Part shown: positions 1-10,665 of the stretch, one piece after another
How the letters are laid out: the number at the start of each line of letters is the position of its first letter
How positions within the stretch are numbered: position 1 is the first letter of the stretch
Position numbers and translations under genes: made by a program
The notes under the pieces: generated by a model
What the model saw: the letters and a program-made list of their open reading frames with translations, nothing else
What the model was told of the DNA's origin: nothing
Database searches by the model: none
Source: Monoplex corrugatus
Taxonomy: Eukaryota > Mollusca > Gastropoda > Littorinimorpha > Ranellidae
Direction of reading: 5' to 3'
Length of the DNA: 64,000 bases
Assembly (NCBI GenBank): GCA_030674185.1
Contig: CM060315.1
Coordinates: forward strand, 93,143,058 to 93,207,057

Positions 1-215
1 AAGAAGAAAATGAACTTTTCTGGACATGCACCTAGCCACAATAGGTGCTGCAAGAAAAGATGGAAGGCAAGCACAAGGCGTGGACGACCAAAAGCCAGCG
101 GTACTAGAAACCTGATGGAACAGAGAGGGTGGGAGATGTCCTTGAAGAGACAGGGGATAGATTCGTGTGGAGGGCCATGATCGCCAACGCCATGCGGCAG
201 GGCACATGTATGAGA
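1..215 (+). pseudogene. Non-LTR retrotransposon 3' end, degenerate
   Basis: Translating in shifting frames gives pieces of a LINE polymerase C-terminal tail: a FSGHA-like stretch, a GKxxxGRPK-like basic stretch, and an end reading RAMIANAMRQGT before the stop. The same ending recurs at 10.3, 21.8, 23.6, 26.1 and 62.6 kb (plus strand) and at 3.5 and 41.1 kb (minus strand). Frameshifts and an open left edge show a dead, truncated copy that starts before the window. The LINE clade is not resolved. Confidence 0.7.
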
Positions 216-349
216 TGATGGAAGGGACCGGCCTGAATAGCTCAGAAATGGTCAACATCCTTGAGAAGCGCTGACGAACGGCAAAATTTACGAGATATCC
301 GCGACAGGTCAGGCAGCCAATGCTTCACTGAAGTGACGCTGACGCCCAT

Positions 350-682
350 CACAGAGACAGAGAGAGGGAGAGGGGACAGAGGGAGAGGGAGAGAGAGAGA
401 TAGAGAGAGAGCGAGAGATAGAGACAAAAAGAGGGACAGACAAGAGAGACAGAGAGAGAGAGGGGAGGGAGGGAGAGAGAGGGGACTGGGAGAGAGAAAG
501 AGAGAGAGGGACATAGGGAGAGAAAGAGACAGAGACAAACAAAAAGAGACAGAGAGAAAAAGAGAGAGAGGGTAGGGAGGGAGAGATACAGAGAGGGAGA
601 GAGAGGAGGAGGGAGAAAGAGAAAAAGGAAGGAGGGAGAGGGATAGGGAGAGAGAGAGACAGAGAGGGAGAGAGAGGAGGCG

Positions 683-713
<31 letters not shown>

Positions 714-728
714 AGAGAGAGAGAGAGA
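350..728. repeat. Purine-rich (GA)n low-complexity tract
   Basis: Almost uninterrupted GAGA/GGGA sequence with CAGA variants. Long open frames on both strands are by-products of composition. A polypurine strand this long could form triplex DNA, which is inference. Confidence 0.95.
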
Positions 729-906
729 CTTTGCCAATGACTGGAAAGAATGTCTATGTCTATGTCTTGTCTTGTCTCGTCCTTCAAAACACTCAATATC
801 TATTTGGCACCCACTTGTCAAGATCTGTGGCCCGACTTGTTTCCAGACATCAAAGGACAGGCGTGTCCACCGATACTCGCTCCATGTTGTTTTATGGGAC
901 TAGGAA

Positions 907-908
<2 letters not shown>

Positions 909-992
<84 letters not shown>

Positions 993-1335
993 CTCTGCCA
1001 CAGATGTGGAAACACACCACACACACACCACACACACACACACAACACACACCACACACTACTCTGCCACAGATGTGGAAAGATATACACACACACACAC
1101 ACGCGCGCGCGCGCGCGCCACACACACACAAACACACCCACACACATATCACACACAGACACATACACACACACACACAAACAAACAAACAAAACAACAC
1201 ACATACACAACCAAACAACACAACACACACAAACACACTTAACACACACCACACACACAAACACATACACACACACACACAACACATACACAGAACACAA
1301 CATAACACAACACAACACACAAACACACACATACC
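909..1335. repeat. Compound (CA)n microsatellite
   Basis: A pure CA run (909-991) is followed by degenerate CA/CAACA sequence. A direct duplication carries TACTCTGCCACAGATGTGGA (991-1010 and 1058-1077), and there is a short CG run near 1101-1118. No coding signal. Confidence 0.95.
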
Positions 1336-1785
1336 TGCTGTTCCGCCATAGATCTCGCTCCCTTCAACAACACTTCTTTCTTTCTATCTGTCTTTCTTTT
1401 TAAACCTGTCAAGAACCGCTACGCTTGAGTGCCAGCTGGAACAAATGTGGGCAATGAGCTGGGTGCTTAAACACAGGGTACACCTACTTAGGTCACCTGC
1501 AGACCGCTCCAGGTAGATCTATGGCTCACTGACCACGCCCAACACTGTCCACAGGTATTGCAGAGTGGTGGTGGTGGTGGGGGTGTGGGTGTGGAAAGGC
1601 TGCGCACCCTTCCTGAAGGGTTGGTTGAGCTGCGCAGTTTGCGTCAAGCTGACGTCATGTTTGTGTTTTCAGCTCTGTGTGTGTGTGAGTGTGTCGTATC
1701 TCTGTGTCCTTTGGGAAGACGAACCTGGTTTTGTTTACCGTGTCTCCCTCTCTTTCCTAACGTCACTCGCTTTGCCTGAAACAGA
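1336..1785. other. No recognised feature
   Basis: Mixed-composition sequence with a short TGG-rich stretch near 1566-1590. I see no conserved protein, RNA or repeat family in either strand. Confidence 0.5.
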
Positions 1786-3192
1786 TAATAATAACGATGA
1801 TGATGATGACGATGATGATAATAAACAATAACAATAATAATAACAACAATAACAACATAGTAATAATAGTAGTAGTAGTTGTTGTAGTAGTAGTAGTTGG
1901 TAGTAGTAGTTGCAGTAGTAGTAGTTGTAGTAGTAGTTGCAGTAGTAGTAGTTGTAGTAGTAGTTGTTGTGTTGTTGTAGTAGTTAGTAGTAGTTGTAGT
2001 AGTTGTTGTAGTTGCAGTAGTAGTTGTAGTAGTAATAGTAGTAGTAGTAGAAAGTTGTAGTAGTAGTAGTAGTAGTAGTTGTAGTTGCAGTAGTAGTTGT
2101 AGTAGTAGTAGTAGTAGTAGTAGTAGTTGTTGTAGTAGTAGTAGTTGTTGTAGTTGCAGTAGTAGTAGTTGTTGTAGTGCAGTAGTAGTTGTAGTAGTAA
2201 TAGTAGAGTTGTAGTAGTAGTAGTTAGTAGTTAGTAGAAAGTTGTAGTAGTAGTAGTAGTAGAAAGTTGAAGTAGTAGTGGTAGTAGTAGTAGAAAGTTG
2301 TAGTGTAGTAGCAGTAGTAGTAGTAAGTTGTAGTAGTAGTAGTAGAAAGTTGTAGTAGTAGTAGTAGTAGAAAGTTGTAGTAGTAGTAGTAGTAGAAGTT
2401 GAAGTAGTAGTGGTTAGTAGTAGTAGTAGAAAGTTGTAGTGGTAGTAGCAGTAGTAGTAGTAGTTGTAGTAGTAGTAGTAGAAAGTTGAAGTAGTAGTGT
2501 TGTAGTAGTAGTAGTAGAAAGTTGTAGTGGTAGTAGTAGTAGTGAGTAGTGTAGTGTAGTTAGTAGAAAGTTGAAGTAGTGTTGTAGTAGTAGTAGAAAG
2601 TGAGTAGTATGGTAGTAGTAGTAGAATTGAGTAGTAGTAGTAGTAGTTAGTAAAGTTGAAGTAGTAGTGAAGTAGTAGTGTAGTAGTAGAGAAGTGTTGA
2701 AGTAGTTAGTGTGTAGTGTAGTAGTAGTAAAGTTGAAGTAGTAGTTGTGGTAGTAGTAGTAGAAAGTTGAGTAGTAGTGTAGTAGTAGTAGTAGAAAGTT
2801 GAAGTAGTGTATAGTTGTTAGTGTAGTAGTTAGAAAGTTGAGTTAGTAGAGTGTATAGTGTAGTTAGTAGTAGTAGTAGAAAGTTGAAGTAGTAGTTGTA
2901 GTAAGTTAGTAGTAGAAAGTTGAAGTAGTAGTTGTAGTAGTAGTAGAAAGTATGTAGTTGTAGTAGGTAGTAGTAGATAAGTGTAGTAGTAGTTGTAGTT
3001 GTAGTAGGTAGAAAGTTGAAGTAGTAGTGTAGTAGTAGTAGAAAGTTGTAGTGTAGTAGATAGTAGTAGTAGTTGTAGTAGTAGTAGTAGAAAGTTGAAG
3101 TAGTAGTGGTAGTAGTAGTAGAAAGTTGTAGTGGTAGTAGCAGTAGTAGTAGTAGTTATAGTAGTAGTAGTAGAAAGTTGAAGTAGTAGTTG
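1786..3192. repeat. Long (TAG)n trinucleotide array
   Basis: Begins as GATGAT and ATAATA, then becomes about 1.3 kb of TAG/TTG repeats punctuated by a recurrent AAAGTTG(A/T)AG block, giving a loose higher-order period of a few tens of bases. The middle part (about 2200-3060) has many single-base losses compared with the cleaner edges, which may be sequencing error. Confidence 0.93.
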
Positions 3193-3295
3193 TGGAAGAA
3201 ATTTCGCTTATACAGCGCAGAGAGTCGCTGTCAACTGCATACTCGTACTTTACAGGACTAAAACATCAACAAAACTGTCAGACACGTAGTAGTCA

Positions 3296-3515
3296 TACTA
3301 TTGGTTCCAGCCCAGTCCACTGCACACAGCCATATCAGGGCTACAACCATCTCTAAAGGAACACAATATCTCTTTGGGGAAAAAAAACTGGAAAAAAATG
3401 AATACACATATCAATGCATTCAAGCACATAGTCTAAGGACATGGCCCTGGCACTGACCATTCCGTTCAATTTATCACCAAGGGGGTTAAAAAAATAAACA
3501 ACCTGAATACAGATG
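3296..3515 (-). mobile_element. SINE-like interspersed repeat, family A
   Basis: Shares ordered blocks with 33205-33390, 38494-38735 and 42642-42722: CATATCAGGG, ACACATATCAATGCATTC, CTAAGGACATG and CACTGACCATTCCGT. Read on the minus strand the element ends CCTGATATGGC...GGCTGGG followed in other copies by TTTAAA and CAA-rich sequence, a tail type I associate with molluscan SINEs. The 3' end of this copy is eroded. Confidence 0.65.
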
Positions 3516-3526
3516 TACAGTAAGAA

Positions 3527-3950
3527 GACTCATCATCATCATCATCATCAGGTGCCCTGCCGCATGGCATTGGCGACCATGGACTTCCAACCATCTCTAT
3601 CTCTCGTTGCCCCCAGCATCTCCCCCACCCTCTTCATCCCCAGCCACTCTGCAAGTCCGTCCAGCATTCTCTCCCTGGGTCTACCTGGTGCTCTCTTTCC
3701 CTCCAGGTTTCCCCTTTGACCCGGTGCTCCAAATCCCCCTTCCTCATAAAATGGCCTATAAATGTTGCTTGTCTTTTCCTAATCTTCCTTATGAGTGATC
3801 TACTTGTGTCTGCCTCCATCAAGACTGTCTCGTTTGTTTTCTTTGCTGTCCATGGAACTCTCAACATTCTTCTGAGAAACCACATCTCGGCTGCCTCAAT
3901 CTTGTTCTGGCTTTGCTTGCTGACTGTCCACGCCTCGCATCCCTACAACA
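3527..3950 (-). pseudogene. Non-LTR retrotransposon C-terminal fragment (MRQGT family)
   Basis: The minus strand encodes the C-terminal region of a LINE polymerase: [17 protein letters not shown], then RKRQATFIGHFMRKGDLEH, a frameshift, the [13 protein letters not shown] basic region in another frame, and the MRQGT end. The stop lies in a (GAT)n tail, seen here as ATC repeats at 3533-3551. It is 5' truncated, with only about 0.4 kb left. The reading frame is broken, so it is not functional. Confidence 0.85.
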
Positions 3951-4285
3951 GTATTGGTTCTATATAACATTCAAGGTACGAATGAGTGTAGGATGTGTGA
4001 CCCGTGCATAACCTACGTGACACTGTCTATTTCTTACGGTTCCCTGCAGCAGATGGAAGACATTTTTCAGGCTAGGGCGGGTTTGGAAAAGTTTGTTAGA
4101 TGGACTATCCATCTCCTAGCCTCTGGCTTAACAACCTTCCTTGTAAGCATGGGGACATTTCCCAAGGTCGGGACACTTGGTGGGTTTGAAATCCAAGTCG
4201 TCCCTCTCCTAGATTGACTGTCTTCACAGGGTTAATGTGCTTCATCCATCCGGGTTGGACATTCATCCTGTCTGTAGGCTTAGTG
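3951..4285. other. No recognised feature
   Basis: Unremarkable sequence between a LINE end and a short tandem repeat. I find no similarity to other parts of the window. Confidence 0.4.
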
Positions 4286-4386
4286 CACCTCCTGTCCCAA
4301 AACACTCACCTCCTGTCCCAAAACGCCCACCTCCTGTCCCAAAACGCCCACCTCCTGTCCCAAAACGCCCACCTCCTGTCCCAATA
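4286..4386. repeat. 21-bp tandem repeat, about five copies
   Basis: The unit CTCCTGTCCCAAAACGCCCA is repeated nearly perfectly. The first copy has ACTC in place of GCCC and the last breaks off at CCCAATACTG. Confidence 0.95.
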
Positions 4387-4984
4387 CTGTAAACTGAACC
4401 CAGACCACCGTTGAAGATGTCTTGAAATGGGAGATGCGGGGTGGGGTTGGAAGGTTGAGGTGAAGAGAAACCTGGCGTTCTTTTTGTTTCCATAAAGGAC
4501 AGTCGGGATTTGAGCCGTGTGTTCTACAACTTCTCAATTTTTATGACGTAAAGAAATAATATAAAAACAAAACAAAACAAACAACAACCCCCCCCCCCCA
4601 AAAAAAATTCCTAGGACGTGTAGTGTATCCGTTATACCACACAGCTCCCCACAGGCTACAACAAAAAGTGCCAGAGGAGGGAGTGTGGGGAGGGGGGACA
4701 GGAAGGGGGGGGGGGTAGGCACCAGTAACAAAAACCCTGTCAGCTGAAGTCAGCTGACCGACAAACCCTTCACAATAAGCAGCAAGACAAACACACGGAC
4801 GGATCTCACCTTACAATCCTCCCCTCCACGTCATCATTATACATCCCCCCCAACACACACACACAGACACACACTGCAGGCAATGGTGAGTGCAGGGATG
4901 TGGAGTAGCACCCGTCACATCAGCACGTACCTCTGTATCATCCAACGCCACTTCGGATATCCTCCAAGCGTTTTTGGCGGACGC
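4387..4984. other. Spacer with A/C homopolymers and part of a low-copy repeat (family G)
   Basis: Contains C- and A-rich runs near 4586-4607, a G run near 4707-4713 and a short CA run. Positions about 4850-4980 resemble 11620-11745: both carry TGAGTG, then a (T)GTGGA block, TAGCACCCGTC and GTACCTCTGT-like words in the same order after a C-rich stretch. Otherwise unrecognised. Confidence 0.4.
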
Positions 4985-6934
4985 CATAACGGACACCATA
5001 TCGATAGCCCGTAGCCTTACAGCAGTCAGGTGACGGATACCATAACGGACACCATATCGATAGCCCGTAGCCCTACAGCAGTCAGGTGGCAGATACCATA
5101 ACGGACAGCATATCGATAGCCCGTAGCCCTACAGCAGTCAGGTGGCAGATACCATAACGGACAGCATATCGATAGCCCGTAGCCCTACAGCAGTCAGGTG
5201 ACGGATACCATAACGGACAGCATATCGATAGCCCGTAGCCCTACAGCAGTCAGGTGGCAGATACCATAACGGACAGCATATCGATAGCCCGTAGCCCTAC
5301 AGCAGTCAGGTGGCAGATACCATAACGGACAGCATATCGATAGCCCGTAGCCTTACAGCAGTCAGGTGGCAGACACCATAACGGACAGCATATCGATAGC
5401 CCGTAGCCTTACAGCAGTCAGGTGGCAGATACCATAACGGACAGCATATCGATAGCCCGTAGCCCTACAGCAGTCAGGTGGCAGATACCATAACGGACAG
5501 CATATCGATAGCCCGTAGCCTTACAGCAGTCAGGTGGCAGATACCATAACGGACAGCATATCGATAGCCCGTAGCCCTACAGCAGTCAGGTGGCAGACAC
5601 CATAACGGACAGCATATCGATAGCCCGTAGCCTTACAGCAGTCAGGTGGCAGATACCATAACGGACAGCATGTCGATAGCCCGTAGCCCTACAGCAGTCA
5701 GGTGGCAGACACCATAACGGACAGCATGTCGATAGCCCGTAGCCTTACAGCAGTCAGGTGGCAGACACCATAACGGACAGCATATCGATAGCCCGTAGCC
5801 CTACAGCAGTCAGGTGGCAGATACCATAACGGACAGCATATCGATAGCCCGTAGCCCTACAGCAGTCAGGTGGCAGATACCATAACGGACAGCATGTCGA
5901 TAGCCCGTAGCCTTACAGCAGTCAGGTGGCAGATACCATAACGGACAGCATGTCGATAGCCCGTAGCCTTACAGCAGTCAGGTGGCAGATACCATAACGG
6001 ACAGCATGTCGATAGCCCGTAGCCTTACAGCAGTCAGGTGACGGATACCATAACGGACAGCATGTCGATAGCCCGTAGCCTTACAGCAGTCAGGTGGCAG
6101 ATACCATAACGGACAGCATGTCGATAGCCCGTAGCCTTACAGCAGTCAGGTGGCAGATACCATAACGGACACCATATCGATAGCCCGTAGCCTTACAGCA
6201 GTCAGGTGACGGATACCATAACGGACAGCATGTCGATAGCCCGTAGCCTTACAGCAGTCAGGTGGCAGATACCATAACGGACAGCATATCGATAGCCCGT
6301 AGCCTTACAGCAGTCAGGTGGCAGATACCATAACGGACACCATATCGATAGCCCGTAGCCTTACAGCAGTCAGGTGACGGATACCATAACGGACAGCATG
6401 TCGATAGCCCGTAGCCTTACAGCAGTCAGGTGACGGATACCATAACGGACAGCATGTCGATAGCCCGTAGCCCTACAGCAGTCAGGTGGCAGATACCATA
6501 ACGGACAGCATGTCGATAGCCCGTAGCCTTACAGCAGTCAGGTGACGGATACCATAACGGACAGCATGTCGATAGCCCGTAGCCTTACAGCAGTCAGGTG
6601 GCAGATACCATAACGGACAGCATGTCGATAGCCCGTAGCCCTACAGCAGTCAGGTGGCAGATACCATAACGGACAGCATATCGATAGCCCGTAGCCTTAC
6701 AGCAGTCAGGTGGCAGATACCATAACGGACAGCATGTCGATAGCCCGTAGCCTTACAGCAGTCAGGTGACGGATACCATAACGGACAGCATGTCGATAGC
6801 CCGTAGCCTTACAGCAGTCAGGTGGCAGATACCATAACGGACAGCATATCGATAGCCCGTAGCCTTACAGCAGTCAGGTGGCAGATACCATAACGGACAG
6901 CATGTCGATAGCCCGTAGCCCTACAGCAATCAGG
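4985..6934. repeat. 56-bp minisatellite, about 35 copies
   Basis: The period is 56 bp, measured between successive GTCAGGTG words (5025, 5081 and so on). Every unit has CATAACGGACA, TCGATAGCCCGTAGCC and TTACAGCA or CTACAGCA. Variation is confined to a few alternating positions: GACGG versus GGCAG, ATATCGAT versus ATGTCGAT, and CTTAC versus CCTAC. The high homogeneity indicates recent expansion or conversion. Confidence 0.97.
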
Positions 6935-6974
6935 GGTTCATTTATAAAATCCACCATGGACTAATCCAGTGCCC

Positions 6975-7229
6975 AATTATCCGGAGCAAGCTAGTCCCAC
7001 CCCCACCACGACAGCGCCGTACCCACAACCAGCAGTTCTGCCTTCCCACCCCCACCACGACAGCGCCGTACCCACAACCAGCAGTTCTGCCTCATCAACA
7101 CCAGAACTCAGTACAGAGGTGGCTCATTTCTACCCAGGACTGTTAGGGACTGGAACCATCTTCCCAGTGAAACAGTAGAGGCAGCAACAGTCGACGCTTT
7201 TGTGTCGCGAGCCTCCGCCCAACAGTGAG
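6975..7229 (+). pseudogene. Non-LTR retrotransposon polymerase tail with internal duplication
   Basis: In one plus frame the sequence reads INTRTQYRGGSFLPRTVRDW, then NHLPSETVEA and AFVSRASAQQ before a stop at about 7227. SF(L/F)PRTVRDWN-LP is a hallmark of the extreme C-terminus of many jockey/CR1-group LINE polymerases. A 48-bp segment with CCACCACGACAGCGCCG is tandemly duplicated (about 6988-7084). No upstream polymerase remains, so this is a truncated relic. Confidence 0.75.
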
Positions 7230-7883
7230 TTTCTGGACACCACGTGGCCCTTACGGTAACGGATTTCAGCAATGTCTACGGACAATGAGAATAGTGAAAT
7301 GATCGGAGCTTACGAATGGACTGTGTCTACAACACCCCAACCCCCCCCCCCCCCCCCTTTATGTGCCGGAATGATCATCCTCAAGATCGTAGGCACCAAA
7401 GGAAAGGAAGGAAGATTTTCAGCCAATGTATAGCAGCGCTTATTTCACGACAGAAGACGAAGCCGTCATCAAACACTTGCATGACCGCCGTCTTTACCTC
7501 GGGGCAAGATCCTCTGGGTGCTGTCTAGCCTTACCTAGCCAACACCTAGCCAAGCTTGCTGCTCGGTGGAACAAAGAAACAGCCCTGATAGCCAACCCTC
7601 GCCTGCACACCGTGTATGAAATTGATCTCTGAACAACCCCATTCACACCACATTTATTCCCCCCCACCCCCACTTCCAATCTCAATTGGGATAAAACTTC
7701 AAGCGTGCAACCTCCAGCTCAACCTATCTGTGACTGGGCGCTTGGCTTTCCCTAGGGTTGGGCAAGGTAATGCAGCGAGGGGGATGTGGGAAGACCCGCC
7801 CTCAAAACGTAATAATCCCCTGAGAAAAATTGAGGTCTCTACCACTTCATTCTCCATAGGAACCAGTCTTATGGTCTGTGACT
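7230..7883. other. No recognised feature apart from a C run
   Basis: Contains a poly-C run near 7338-7357 and a second C-rich patch near 7659-7673. Short open frames exist, but I recognise no domain in them. Confidence 0.4.
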
Positions 7884-8724
7884 ACTTTTACCTTTACCTT
7901 TCACCTTTTACCGTTACCTTTCCTTTTACCTTTTCTTTTACCTTTACCTTTTACGTTTACCTTTTACTTTTACCTTTTTCTTTTACCTTTTTCTTTTACC
8001 TTTCCTTTTACCGTTACCTTTCCTTTTACCTTCACCTTTTACCTTTCCTTTTACCTTCACCTTTTACCTTTCCTTTTACCTTCACCTTTTACCTTCACCT
8101 TTCCTTTCACCGTTACCTTTCCTTTTACCTTTCCTTTTACCTTCACCTTTTACTTTTCCTTTTACCGTTACCTTTCCTTTCCTTTTACCGTTACCTTACC
8201 TTTTACCGTTACCTTTCCATTTACCTTCACCTTTTACCGTTACCTTTCCTTTTACCTTTCCTTTCCTTTTACCGTTACCTTTCCTTTTACCGTTACCTTT
8301 CCTTTTACCTTCACCTTTTTACCTTTCCTTTTACCTTCACCTTTACCGTTACCTTTCCTTTCCTTTTACCGTTACCTTTCCTTTTATCTTTACCTTTCCT
8401 TTTACCTTCACCTTTCCTTTTACCTTCACCTTTTACCGTTACCTTTCCTTTTACCTTTCCTTTCCTTTTACCGTTACCTTTCCTTTTACCTTTCCTTTTA
8501 CCTTCACCTTTCCTTTTACCTTCACCTTTTACCGTTACCTTTCCTTTCCTTTTACCGTTACCTTTCCTTTTACCTTTCCTTTTACCTTTTACCGTTACCT
8601 TTCCTTTTACCTTCACTTTTACCTTTCCTTTTACCTTTACCTTTTACCGTTACCTTTCCTTTTACCTTAACCTTTTACCGTTAGCTTTCCTTTTACCTTT
8701 ACCTTTTACCTTTACCCTTTAGCT
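7884..8724. repeat. Polypyrimidine TTTACC-type repeat
   Basis: About 840 bp built from CCTTTTACC, CCGTTACC and CCTTCACC words. The plus strand is nearly all pyrimidine plus A, with G only in the CCGTTACC variant. Long open frames on both strands are low-complexity artefacts. Larger blocks (CCGTTACCTTTCCTTTTACC) recur at irregular spacing. Confidence 0.95.
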
Positions 8725-8834
8725 TTACCATCGTCCACTGCCCATCAAAACAAACCACCAGGTATCTGATTTTCATGTCACGTATCTTGGCACACTGCAT
8801 CCATCCATCATAAAAAGTCTCTGTGTAACAGACA

Positions 8835-8912
8835 GACAGGCAGACAGACAGATAGACAGACAGAGAGATAGAAAGACGAACAGACAGAGACACAGACAGG
8901 CAAACAGTCGGA
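8835..8912. repeat. (CAGA)n microsatellite
   Basis: Degenerate CAGACAGA run with GATAGA and GAGATA variants. Confidence 0.85.
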
Positions 8913-8934
8913 CAGGAGTTCCTCATATAGATGT

Positions 8935-9290
8935 ATACTGTATTGACACCAGAAGCTGGAGTTTGATGTTCGATCAAGAGGGAACACCGAACTCGGATAA
9001 TTCCGTATGCGCTTTACCCAAATCTGCCAGTAATTATCTGACAGAGAGTTATGTGGAAAGCTCCCAGATCCTGCGCAAAATGTTACGCGCTGGCAAGGTT
9101 TTGAAAAGGGGAGTGGGGAGAAGGGACCAATAAAACACTACGCTGACACCGTCAGAATGATGGAAACATTAAGATAGACAATGAACAGGCCAGTGGACCT
9201 ATCAAACACTACGCTGACACCATCAGAATGATGGAAACATTAAGATGGACAATGAACAGGCCAGTTTTTAAATTAATGTTGCGGCTGGGG
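8935..9290 (-). mobile_element. tRNA-derived SINE family B, two 71-bp-type units
   Basis: Carries the 3' body of family B (ATAATTCCGTATGCGCTTTA, CAAATCTGCCAG, ATTATCTGACA) and two tandem units with GCTGACACC(G/A)TCAGAATG and AACATTAAGAT. It ends at an eroded tRNA-like head near 9265-9290. Other copies are at 37.1-37.6, 42.6-43.1 and 58.3-62.5 kb. Confidence 0.75.
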
Positions 9291-9292
9291 TT

Positions 9293-9975
9293 CATCAAAG
9301 CAAGAATTGCCTAAGCCAAACAAAGACCAGTCCATCTTACTAACATTTGGAAAGACATATTTAGGAAATAAGCTCAAACTTAAAATACTGCAAACACTAA
9401 TTTGGCTCGTTGTGCTATATGGAAATGAAGGATGGATTCTTTGGCCACAGTGCAGAGATGTGGTTCTACAGAAGACTTCTAAGAATAAGCTGGACTGAAA
9501 GACGAAAACACCAAAGCATTCTGGTAGAACTGAACAAACAACCTGAACTTTTAGGCCTGGTTAGGAAAATGAAAATGAAATACTTTGGACATGCTATGAG
9601 ACATCAGAACTGCCATGTAATGAAGACTGTGGCCCAGGGCAAAATGGAGGGCAAGAGACGACGAGGAAGACCGCCGATTTCCTATGTAGAGAACCTAGCC
9701 AAGTGGACGAAGTTGCCAGCCAAGTGGACGAAGTTGTTCGTCCACTTGGCTGGCGAAGTTGCCAGCCAAGTGGACGAATTGGCCAGCCAAGTGGACGAAG
9801 TTGCCAGCCAAGTGGACGAAGTTGCCAGCCAAGTGGACGAAGTTGCCAGCCAAGTGGACGAAGTTGCCGAAAGATGAAATCTACAGAAGGACTGACTGTG
9901 GACAGAAAGGGATGGAGACAGCTGACAAGGCATGCATCAGTGGCTACCATCAAGAATGATGTCGCCGACAGGTGA
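9293..9975 (+). pseudogene. Non-LTR retrotransposon C-terminal region with in-frame minisatellite
   Basis: Plus-strand fragments in order: TNIWKDIF and LQTL-like words, EMWFYRRLLRISWTERRKHQ, YFGHAMRHQNCHVMKTVAQG, GKMEGKRRRGRPPISYVENL, then the array at 9708-9870, then GWRQLTRHASVATIKNDVAD and a stop at about 9974. This order matches the C-terminal third of an endonuclease/reverse-transcriptase LINE protein. Frameshifts and stops upstream of 9410 and around the array mark it as dead. The catalytic polymerase domain is not present. Confidence 0.85.
9708..9870 (+). repeat. 21-bp VNTR inside a LINE reading frame, one unit inverted
   Basis: The unit GCCAGCCAAGTGGACGAAGTT is repeated about seven times. 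Being 21 bp it keeps the frame open (PAKWTKL or ASQVDEV). One unit, near 9739-9758, is inverted (TTCGTCCACTTGGCTGGC) and forms a near-perfect hairpin with its neighbour. Confidence 0.93.
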
Positions 9976-10094
9976 ACAGGTGAACAGGTAGGCTGGGGGT
10001 TGGGGGGAAAAGCTACAAGTATGGGCTTTTTGGGAAGACTGGAACCATACCACCGGTTATCATTCATTTCGTGATTGAGGATGTTACTCAAATT

Positions 10095-10352
10095 TCCTCA
10101 CCAGTACTGCAAGGAAGATTACGAAAAGACAAGCAACGTTTATAGGCCATTTTATGAGGAAGGGGGATTTGGAGCACCTGGTCACAACGGGGAAAGCTGG
10201 AGGGAAAGAGAGCACCAGGTAGACCCAGGGAGAGAATGCTGGACGGACTTGCAGAGTGGCTGGGGATGAGGAGGGTGGGGGAGATGCTGGGGGCAACGAG
10301 AGATAGAGATGGTTGGAAGTCCATGGTCGCCAACGCCATGCGGCAGGGCACC

Positions 10353-10402
<50 letters not shown>
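10095..10402 (+). pseudogene. Non-LTR retrotransposon 3' fragment (MRQGT family) with (GAT)n tail
   Basis: The sequence encodes, across two frames, RKDKQR..., [40 protein letters not shown] and KSMVANAMRQGT. The stop TGA begins a clean (GAT)n run (10354-10402). It is 5' truncated and has early stops. Confidence 0.85.
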
Positions 10403-10403
<1 letters not shown>

Positions 10404-10412
10404 CTGCAAATT

Positions 10413-10500
10413 CGTTGAGAAGGGATTCATCATACTCAGACAATTCCATACACTCTCCATCCAAATCTGTCAGTGACAATCAGGTGGATACCTTGACCCT
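10413..10500 (-). mobile_element. SINE family B, 3' portion only
   Basis: Contains GGGATTCATCATACTCAGAC, AATTCCATACACTC and CATCCAAATCTGTCAG, matching the 3' body at 37104 and 58278. It directly follows the LINE (GAT)n tail. Confidence 0.6.
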
Positions 10501-10606
10501 ATGAAAGACAGTGTGCACATGCAAGGTGTTGGGACTGGTGGGGGAATGTAAGTAATACAAAGCTAACGCCACCAGTATGACTGGTGCATTCTTCTTCCGT
10601 GCCTTC

Positions 10607-10665
10607 GCCATCTATGTAATGGGCTGGCTGGGACTGAACTCCAGGCATCAAACTTGGCAGTTGGC
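10607..10665 (-). mobile_element. tRNA-like SINE head fragment (family B-like)
   Basis: GGGCTGGCTGGGACTGAACTC resembles the reverse of the family B tRNA-like head (GGGCTGGATTGAACTC at 62451-62466). It is cut off at a TTAA where the next array begins. Confidence 0.45.

Noticed and set aside
261..821. Arg/Ser-rich open frames
   Set aside because: Low-complexity GA tract, open on both strands.
4985..6934. CRISPR-like regular repeat array
   Set aside because: The whole 56-bp unit repeats with no unique spacers and no cas genes. The host is eukaryotic.
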